Shown: positions 14,562 through 19,545 of the stretch, one piece after another | How the letters are laid out: every line of letters starts with the position of its first letter | How positions within the stretch are numbered: the stretch's first letter is position 1 | Assembly: GCA_017412265.1 (NCBI GenBank) | Contig: JAFPYK010000157.1 | Coordinates: 1 to 19,545, forward strand | Length of the DNA stretch: 19,545 nucleotides | From: Lachnospiraceae bacterium | GTDB taxonomy: Bacteria > Bacillota > Clostridia > Lachnospirales > Lachnospiraceae | Reading direction: 5' to 3' | Notes under the pieces: model-generated | The model's database searches: none | What the model saw: only the letters and a program-made list of their open reading frames with translations | What the model was told of the DNA's origin: nothing | Program-made: the position numbers and the translations under genes

Positions 14562-14828
14562 ATGATGACGAAGGAAAAGAAGGCTGCGATTATCGCCGAG
14601 TATGGAAGATCTGAGGGTGATACCGGTTCACCGGAGGTTCAGGTTGCTCTGCTGACCCAGAGAATCAACGAGCTGAACGAGCATCTGAAGGCGAACCACA
14701 AGGACCATCATTCCAGAAGAGGTCTGCTGAAGATGGTTGGTCAGAGACGTTCTCTGCTGGCTTATCTGAGAGAGAAGGATATCAACAGATATCGTGAACT
14801 GATTGCTCGTCTTGGCCTGAGAAAGTGA
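14562..14828 (+). CDS. rpsO: 30S ribosomal protein S15
   Basis: An 88-residue protein with the full S15 sequence pattern: IIAEYGRSEGDTGSPEVQV, ERINxLxEHLK-like LTQRINELNEHLKANHKDHH, and SRRGLLKMVGQRRSLLAYL. S15 binds 16S rRNA early in assembly of the small subunit platform. ATG at 14562 is chosen because AAGGAGGA lies 8-9 bases upstream; a second ATG follows directly. The open frame upstream to 14451 is leader RNA, not protein. Codon use is biased (AGA, CTG) as in highly expressed genes. It has its own promoter and terminator, and pnp, its usual neighbour in many bacteria, lies 3.3 kb downstream. Confidence 0.98.
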   Translation: MMTKEKKAAIIAEYGRSEGDTGSPEVQVALLTQRINELNEHLKANHKDHHSRRGLLKMVGQRRSLLAYLREKDINRYRELIARLGLRK

Positions 14829-14844
14829 CGCGTTAAACAAGCAA

Positions 14845-14941
14845 AAGAACACAAAAAACGAACCCATGAGCTGGTGTGTGAACTGACCCCCAAAAGTTAG
14901 ACCTAAAGCTTGCACATATGGGTTCGTTTTTTTGTGTTCTT
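14845..14941 (+). terminator. rpsO terminator with a 50-base loop
   Basis: Arms at 14845-14867 and 14918-14941 are complementary over 23 positions with a single one-base bulge. The base-near part CGAACCCAT/ATGGGTTCG is followed by TTTTTTT, the terminator pattern; the outer ACAAAAAA pairs with the T run so it may also act from the other strand. The 50-base loop is unusually large and includes a sequence like an insertion-sequence end. Confidence 0.75.
14879..14903. mobile_element. Possible IS3-family end remnant in the terminator loop
   Basis: The 25 bases begin TGAACTGACCCCCAAAAG and end TTAGACC, closely resembling terminal repeats of IS3-family (IS150-like) elements, which often read TG-ACTGACCCC-AAAGTT-GACA. 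Only one end is seen, with no transposase and no second repeat in the window. It could be a scar of a past insertion or deletion, or chance likeness; the resemblance is from memory, not a search. Confidence 0.4.
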
Positions 14942-15020
14942 GATGCGCGCACGCGCAGCCCGCACGCGAATGCTGCAGACCTTTCTGGTAAAAAAATAAC
15001 AAATTACTCTTGCAGGTGGA

Positions 15021-15056
15021 AAAAACGTTTTTCTGTAAGCATTTATCTGATATAAT
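15021..15056 (+). promoter_or_regulatory. Aldehyde dehydrogenase promoter with palindrome
   Basis: A perfect TATAAT (15051-15056) is preceded by TGA, giving an extended -10 (TGnTATAAT). No good -35 is present; that position is occupied by a perfect 12-base palindrome AAAAACGTTTTT (15021-15032). The palindrome could be an operator, or just AT-rich DNA. The start codon lies 38 bases after the -10. Confidence 0.55.
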
Positions 15057-15093
15057 ATCATTGTATGAATGGGCGGAACAGGAGGGTCAGAGC

Positions 15094-16509
15094 ATGTGGA
15101 ATGAGCAGAGAATCCAGAACGTGCTTGAGGCGCAGAGGCGTTTCTTTCGCAGTGGGAAGACGCTTCCGGTGGATTTCAGGCTGCGCCAGCTTGCAAGGCT
15201 GAAGGCAGCGGTACAGGCACATGAGGAGGAGCTTCTTGCGGCTCTTCATGAGGACCTGGGTAGATGCCCGGAGGAAGCGTATCTGTGCGACATCGGCGCT
15301 TTGATCGTAGAGATCAATGAGATTATGGCGAACTTAAAGAAATGGGCGAAGCCCGAGAGGCATTTCAGCGGTATGCTGTGTTTTCCCAGCAGGACAACCA
15401 TGGTTTATAAGATGCCTTACGGTGTGTCGCTCATCATCAGCCCGTTCAATTTCCCGATTCTTTTGTCCCTGGGCGTTCTCGCGGCGAGCATCGCCGGAGG
15501 CAACACGGCTGTGATCAAGGCGAGCTCGAAGTCTTCGGCCTGCACGCAGGCGATTGCCACGCTGATCGCGGATACATTTCCGGAGAAATACGCGGTGGTT
15601 GTGGACGGAGGGCATGATGTGGCGGACCTCTGTCTCGCACAGCCCTTCGACAAGATCTTCTATACCGGCTCGCCGGCGGTGGGAAAGCATGTGATGGCGG
15701 AGGCTGCGAAGAATCTGACGCCGGTCACGCTGGAGCTCGGCGGAGAGAACGGCAACTGGTGTATCATCAGAAAGGATGCGGACCTGAAGGATGCTGCCCG
15801 TAAGATTGCATTTTTTAAAATGTTAAATGCCGGGCAGATCTGCATCAACATCAACCAGATCGCGGTGGCGGAGGAGGTCGCGGAGGAATTCCTCGACGAG
15901 CTTCAGAAAGCGATCGCGAAGCAGATGGGCGAGCATCCGGAGGCGAACCCGGAATACCCGCGGATGATCACGAGGGCTGCCTTTGAGAAGTGCCTGGCGG
16001 CGAAGGAGACATATGCGGACAGAGTTGTGTTCGGAGGGGATGCGGACGAGGAGAGCCTGAAGATTGCCCCGGCGGTCATTTACCCGGTAAAGATCGACGA
16101 GGAGATCGTGCAGAGAGAGTTGTTCAGCCCGCTGCTCCCGGTGGTTCCTTACCCGGACGATCAGGTCGACAGTGTCCTGCGCACGATCGCGCAGAGAGAA
16201 CATGCTCTGGCATTTTATCTTTTTACGAAGGATGTGAGATGGGCGAAGAAGGTGATGAGCACGCAGCAGTTTGGCGGCGGCTGCATCAATGAGGTCTGTC
16301 TTCACCTGATGGTGAAGGGAGTGCCCTTCGGCGGCGTCGGGCATTCCGGGATGGGATGCTATCACGGCGTGTGGGGCTTCCGGGAATTTACGCATCCGCA
16401 GACTGTGCTGGTCGGGGAGACCAGGGGGAATCTGCCTCTCAGGGAGCATCCGTTCGGTGGGAGGAAGAATGCGTATAAGATGAAAATCCTTAAAGTTTTT
16501 GAACGTTAA
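15094..16509 (+). CDS. NAD(P)-dependent aldehyde dehydrogenase (ALDH3-like)
   Basis: A 471-residue aldehyde dehydrogenase, of a length and pattern like the class 3/coniferyl type. It oxidises an aldehyde to the acid with NAD or NADP; substrate unknown. Visible parts: SPFNFP with Asn119 (oxyanion), AGGNTAVIKASSKSS with the coenzyme-contacting Lys142, FYTGSPAVGKHV (NAD loop), TLELGG with Glu214, and NAGQIC with the nucleophile Cys250. The residues after ELGG are ENGNW, where most relatives have K-S/C-P; this is unusual. KPS of the family is KAS. ATG at 15094 was chosen because AGGAGG lies 8 bases upstream and the promoter is at 15051; the open frame from 15010 would start before the promoter. 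It sits between rpsO and pnp with a lipoprotein gene 36 bases after it. Confidence 0.9.
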   Translation: MWNEQRIQNVLEAQRRFFRSGKTLPVDFRLRQLARLKAAVQAHEEELLAALHEDLGRCPEEAYLCDIGALIVEINEIMANLKKWAKPERHFSGMLCFPSRTTMVYKMPYGVSLIISPFNFPILLSLGVLAASIAGGNTAVIKASSKSSACTQAIATLIADTFPEKYAVVVDGGHDVADLCLAQPFDKIFYTGSPAVGKHVMAEAAKNLTPVTLELGGENGNWCIIRKDADLKDAARKIAFFKMLNAGQICININQIAVAEEVAEEFLDELQKAIAKQMGEHPEANPEYPRMITRAAFEKCLAAKETYADRVVFGGDADEESLKIAPAVIYPVKIDEEIVQRELFSPLLPVVPYPDDQVDSVLRTIAQREHALAFYLFTKDVRWAKKVMSTQQFGGGCINEVCLHLMVKGVPFGGVGHSGMGCYHGVWGFREFTHPQTVLVGETRGNLPLREHPFGGRKNAYKMKILKVFER

Positions 16510-16545
16510 GAGAGATTCAGATTGGTGACGAAGAAAGGATATGCT

Positions 16546-17823
16546 ATGAAGAAAAGAAGAATGGCGCTGTTAGCACTCCTGCTTGTGCTGGCGATGCTGG
16601 TCTGCGGCTGCAGCGGGAAGCAGGAGAGCAAGGAAGAAACCAAGGAAGATGCGGTTACCACAGAGAGCAAGACAGAACCGCAGGTGAAGACCGTTACCTC
16701 AGAGAACAAAGATGAGATCAAGGCGATGGTCGCGGAGTTCTATCAGGGTCTGGAGGAAGAAGATCCCATATGCCTGACGACTTATTCGTCCGGTGAGGAA
16801 GTGAGCGTTTTCGTCCGCGCGGGAGATCAGATGAGCATGTATGATAAAGCATCGGAGATGACTTATTACATGTTTGAACTGGACGGGCAGCATTATGTGA
16901 TCTCGGACGGAGAAAATGCGCTCAAGGATGATTTCATGTATCAGATGTATGAGTCATCTCTGGAGCTTACGATGATGTTATATATCAATGGGGTTTTTGA
17001 GAACGAAGACGATGAGGGCTTTATTTATTCCGCGGTAAAGACCGAGGTCGGGGATGCGGTCACGGAACTCTCGTACGAGATCAATGGTACGGTGGAAGAG
17101 AAACCCGTGAAGGTGTCCGTCGCCGGCAAAAAGGGTGCGGACGGCAAGGTTTCCGAGATCAATTACGCAGCTGAGAGTGACGGGGAGAAGAATGAGTATC
17201 GGTTTACCTTTACGTATGACGGCGTGTCGGTGGATCTTCCGGAGTATACGATCGTAAAGGATGCTTCTGACATCGAGTGGAAGTATGAGATGGTTGAGAG
17301 CCCTTATGCCACGGTGAAGGATCTGAAGGATGCTTTCCCGGAGGATCTGAGCTCCATGCTCTATGACACCAGCTATTATGCTTATGCGTCTAAGGATGGT
17401 CATTACTATCAGTTCAGGGCAGAGCTTTCTCCGGAGGATATGGAGAATTACAACGCGCTGGATATCATGGATGATGACTATGAGGAGAAAGCGGCTGCGA
17501 TCCTTGATCCGCTCGCGATCGCGGATTGCATGGACTTCACGGAGAGCGCTCCTGCACAGTCGGAGGTGGAGGCCTATGTGGGGAAGAAGGTCTCCGATCT
17601 CGCGGCGAAGGGATTCGAGGTCAGCGGCTATTCCTTCTGGGAAGAAGGCGCTAAGCTGTTCTTCAGTAAGGACGGGTTCGAATACGAAGCAGATGTGACG
17701 GTGACCGAAGGATTTGACGCCGAAGCTGAGCATGAGTATGACGAGTTTAATGACTTTACCGTGGACAGCCTTGTCGTAACAGGACCGGCGTATTCAGTGC
17801 TTCCGATCCTGGTGCAGCAGTAA
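16546..17823 (+). CDS. Lipoprotein of unknown function
   Basis: A 425-residue protein I cannot assign to a family. It starts with a basic MKKRR, a hydrophobic stretch (6-19) and a lipobox LVCGC, so it should be lipid-modified on Cys22 and held on the outer face of the membrane. A Lys/Glu/Thr-rich linker (about 23-55) follows. The mature part is acidic and Tyr-rich and has no visible catalytic motif. A segment at about 372-398 (VGKKVSDLAAKGFEVSGY) resembles short surface-protein repeats that occur in clostridial lipoproteins, but only one copy is clear. ATG at 16546 was chosen for AAAGGA 6 bases upstream; TTG at 16522 is unlikely. It is 36 bases after the dehydrogenase gene, so probably in one transcript with it, and ends before two hairpins. 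Function could be binding or scaffolding; unknown. Confidence 0.85.
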   Translation: MKKRRMALLALLLVLAMLVCGCSGKQESKEETKEDAVTTESKTEPQVKTVTSENKDEIKAMVAEFYQGLEEEDPICLTTYSSGEEVSVFVRAGDQMSMYDKASEMTYYMFELDGQHYVISDGENALKDDFMYQMYESSLELTMMLYINGVFENEDDEGFIYSAVKTEVGDAVTELSYEINGTVEEKPVKVSVAGKKGADGKVSEINYAAESDGEKNEYRFTFTYDGVSVDLPEYTIVKDASDIEWKYEMVESPYATVKDLKDAFPEDLSSMLYDTSYYAYASKDGHYYQFRAELSPEDMENYNALDIMDDDYEEKAAAILDPLAIADCMDFTESAPAQSEVEAYVGKKVSDLAAKGFEVSGYSFWEEGAKLFFSKDGFEYEADVTVTEGFDAEAEHEYDEFNDFTVDSLVVTGPAYSVLPILVQQ

Positions 17824-17833
17824 AATGATATGA

Positions 17834-17857
17834 CTCCGGCTGGAGGAGAAGCCGGAG
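17834..17857 (+). repeat. Small hairpin after the lipoprotein gene
   Basis: CTCCGGCT (17834-17841) pairs with AGCCGGAG (17850-17857) with an 8-base loop. A second small stem, GAGAGG/CCTCTC, follows within 17860-17876. Neither is followed by T. They start the 316-base stretch without genes that reaches the pnp start codon. Confidence 0.6.
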
Positions 17858-17903
17858 CGGAGAGGGCTGCCTCTCAGCCTGAGAAGCAATATGTGAGATA
17901 CCG

Positions 17904-17930
17904 GGAGCCGGGCTTTGGAAGCCCGGCTCC
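17904..17930 (+). terminator. Terminator before pnp
   Basis: GGAGCCGGGCTT (17904-17915) and AAGCCCGGCTCC (17919-17930) make a perfect 12-bp stem with a 3-base loop TGG, followed by TCGCTTTCT, a modest T run. It probably ends the dehydrogenase-lipoprotein transcript and isolates the pnp promoter 46 bases later. Confidence 0.75.
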
Positions 17931-17976
17931 TCGCTTTCTGCCGGATCGGAGAGCATTTTCCTTTGAAAACTAATGG

Positions 17977-18005
17977 TTTACAAGGAAAAATCTTTTTGAT
18001 ATACT
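17977..18005 (+). promoter_or_regulatory. pnp promoter
   Basis: TTTACA (17977-17982) and TATACT (18000-18005) with a 17-base spacer in an AT-rich stretch (17955-18010). The predicted transcript starts near 18012, leaving a leader of about 128 bases. So pnp does not depend on read-through from rpsO. Confidence 0.8.
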
Positions 18006-18011
18006 GTGTAT

Positions 18012-18139
18012 TGGTGTGCGGTTATGCACAGAATATTCAGGGGACTGGCCCGAGACTTCTGAAAAGCTTACAGATCAAGGATCCGCAGGTTTCTCAGATG
18101 GCTCGGAGTCTCCTGGAAGAAAATATAAGGAGATTACCT
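18012..18139 (+). promoter_or_regulatory. Structured pnp leader
   Basis: A 5'-end hairpin TGTGC/GCACA (18015-18030) is followed by a long irregular stem: CAGGGGACT (18038-18046) with AGTCTCCTG (18107-18115), CCGAG (18050-18054) with CTCGG (18102-18106), and TCTGA (18058-18062) with TCAGA (18094-18098). The ribosome binding site AAGGAGA (18127-18133) is 7 bases before the start. In E. coli PNPase controls its own mRNA after RNase III cuts a leader stem; a similar role here is inference. Confidence 0.55.
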
Positions 18140-19545
18140 ATGTACAAAAGTTTCAGTATGGAGCTTGCCGGCAGAACTCTGACCGTAGATATCGGCAGAG
18201 TCGCAGCGCAGGCGAACGGTGCAGCATTCATGCACTATGGCGACACGACGGTCCTTTCGACCGCGACGGCTTCTGACAAGCCCCGTGAGGGCATCGATTT
18301 CTTCCCCTTAAGCGTTGAATACGAGGAGAAGTTATACGCTGTGGGCAAGATCCCCGGCGGTTTCAACAAGAGAGAGGGCAAGGCCTCCGAGAACGCGGTT
18401 CTGACCAGCCGTGTCATCGACCGTCCGATGAGACCTCTGTTCCCGAAGGACTACCGCAATGACGTGACCCTGGACAACCTGGTGCTGTCCGTGGATCCTG
18501 AGGTTTCCCCGGAGCTGACCGCGATGCTGGGTTCCGCGATCGCGACCTCCATCTCTGACATCCCGTTTGATGGCCCTTGCGCGATGTCGCAGGTCGGCCT
18601 GATCGACGGCGAGCTGGTGTTCAACCCCGGCAATGATTTAAAGAAGAAGTCCGATCTGCAGCTGACGGTCGCTTCCACCCGTGAGAAGGTCATCATGATC
18701 GAGGCGGGCGCGAACGAGATCCCCGAGGCTCAGATGCTGGAGGCCATCTTCGCGGCTCATGAGCTCAACCTCCAGGTCATTCAGTTCATCGATACGATTG
18801 TGGCTGAGTGCGGCAAGGAGAAGCATTCCTACACGAGCTGTGCGGTTCCGGAAGAGCTGTTCGCAGCGATCCGTGAGATCGTTCCTCCGGAGGAGATGGA
18901 AGAAGCGGTCTTTACCGATGTCAAGCAGGTGAGAGAGGAGAATATCCGCCAGATCACCGCGAAGTTAGAGGAAGCATTTGCAGACAACGAGGAGTGGCTG
19001 GCAGTGCTCGGCGAGGCCGTGTATCAGTATCAGAAGAAGACGGTCCGCAAGATGATCCTGAAGGATCACAAGAGACCGGACGGCCGTGCGATCAACCAGA
19101 TCCGCCCGCTGGCTGCGGAAGTGGATATCATCCCGAGAGTGCATGGTTCCGCGATGTTTACCAGAGGCCAGACTCAGATCTGCAACATCTGTACGCTGGC
19201 TCCTCTGTCTGAGGCGCAGAGAATCGACGGTCTGGATGTCAACGAGACCTCGAAGAGATATATGCACCACTACAACTTCCCGTCCTACTCTGTAGGCGAG
19301 ACCAAGCCTTCCAGAGGCCCGGGCCGTCGTGAGATCGGCCACGGCGCGCTGGCGGAGCGTGCCCTGCTGCCCGTGATCCCCTCCGTGGAGGAGTTCCCCT
19401 ATACCATCCGCCTCGTCTCCGAGGTGCTTTCCTCCAACGGCTCCACCTCGCAGGGCTCCATCTGCGGCTCCACGCTCGCGCTCATGGACGCCGGCGTCCC
19501 GATCACGGCGCCCGTGGCCGGCATCTCCTGCGGCCTCATCACCGA
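18140..19545 (+). CDS. pnp: Polynucleotide phosphorylase, 3' end cut by window
   Basis: 468 codons are open from ATG 18140 to the window edge; PNPase is usually about 700 residues, so the second RNase PH core is cut before its catalytic aspartates and the KH and S1 domains are missing. PNPase degrades RNA 3' to 5' with phosphate. Domain 1 starts MYKSFSMELAGRTLTVDIGR and includes GGFNKREGK and RVIDRPMRPLFP. The helical middle domain follows, and the second core begins KDHKRPDGRAINQIRPL, then VHGSAMFTRGQTQ, FPSYSVGETKPSRGPGRREIGHG and SSNGSTSQGSICG. AAGGAGA lies 7 bases before ATG. It has its own promoter and structured leader. From about 19330 codon use changes toward C-ending codons (CTC, ATC, TCC). 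Function certain. Confidence 0.97.
   Translation, partial: MYKSFSMELAGRTLTVDIGRVAAQANGAAFMHYGDTTVLSTATASDKPREGIDFFPLSVEYEEKLYAVGKIPGGFNKREGKASENAVLTSRVIDRPMRPLFPKDYRNDVTLDNLVLSVDPEVSPELTAMLGSAIATSISDIPFDGPCAMSQVGLIDGELVFNPGNDLKKKSDLQLTVASTREKVIMIEAGANEIPEAQMLEAIFAAHELNLQVIQFIDTIVAECGKEKHSYTSCAVPEELFAAIREIVPPEEMEEAVFTDVKQVREENIRQITAKLEEAFADNEEWLAVLGEAVYQYQKKTVRKMILKDHKRPDGRAINQIRPLAAEVDIIPRVHGSAMFTRGQTQICNICTLAPLSEAQRIDGLDVNETSKRYMHHYNFPSYSVGETKPSRGPGRREIGHGALAERALLPVIPSVEEFPYTIRLVSEVLSSNGSTSQGSICGSTLALMDAGVPITAPVAGISCGLIT

Noticed and set aside
1..19545. CRISPR array, tRNA or rRNA genes, phage or toxin-antitoxin genes
   Set aside because: No regularly spaced repeats, cloverleaf-like sequence with a CCA end, or rRNA-conserved stretches were seen, and all sizeable genes have other explanations.

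Overview
The window looks like chromosomal DNA from a GC-rich member of the Clostridia, most likely Lachnospiraceae. The basis is strong AGGAGG-type ribosome binding sites, low-GC promoters of the TTGACA-17-TATAAT/TATACT type, an SOS box of the Bacillus/Clostridium type (CGAAC-N4-GTTC), and the gene complement (zapA-type division gene, U32 protein, SEDS/PBP pair, RpiR regulator, DUF1287 protein). Family placement is inference. No rRNA, tRNA, CRISPR array or complete mobile element is visible.

Left part (1-4543), metabolic genes. A minus-strand phosphonatase-like HAD hydrolase, cut by the window edge, is divergent from a plus-strand RpiR-type regulator. The regulator is followed by a short-chain dehydrogenase and then an aldo/keto reductase that has its own promoter and is broken by a one-base frameshift. 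A membrane-anchored DUF1287 protein converges on the broken reductase with only 3 bases between them.

Middle part (4723-13709), DNA repair and cell division. A minus-strand YprB-like DEDD nuclease is divergent from ruvA-ruvB. A near-perfect LexA box sits inside the ruvA promoter spacer. Then come zapA, a terminator, and a tight operon of a long U32 (RlhA-like) protein, a SEDS glycosyltransferase (FtsW/RodA) and a class B penicillin-binding protein. These encode Holliday junction processing and, plausibly, division or elongation wall synthesis.

Right part (13742-19545), RNA and translation genes. A NUDIX hydrolase is followed by three stacked hairpins. rpsO has a structured leader. Its terminator carries in its loop a sequence resembling an IS3-family end. 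An aldehyde dehydrogenase and an unknown lipoprotein follow, and then pnp with a long irregular leader stem, truncated by the window edge. rpsO and pnp are neighbours in many bacteria; here they are 3.3 kb apart with two accessory genes between.

Most genes are standard. I did not find a convincing new multi-gene system. The best leads are regulatory: the SOS box, the two autoregulation-like leaders, the direct repeats between the divergent HAD and RpiR genes, and the IS-like scar between rpsO and pnp.
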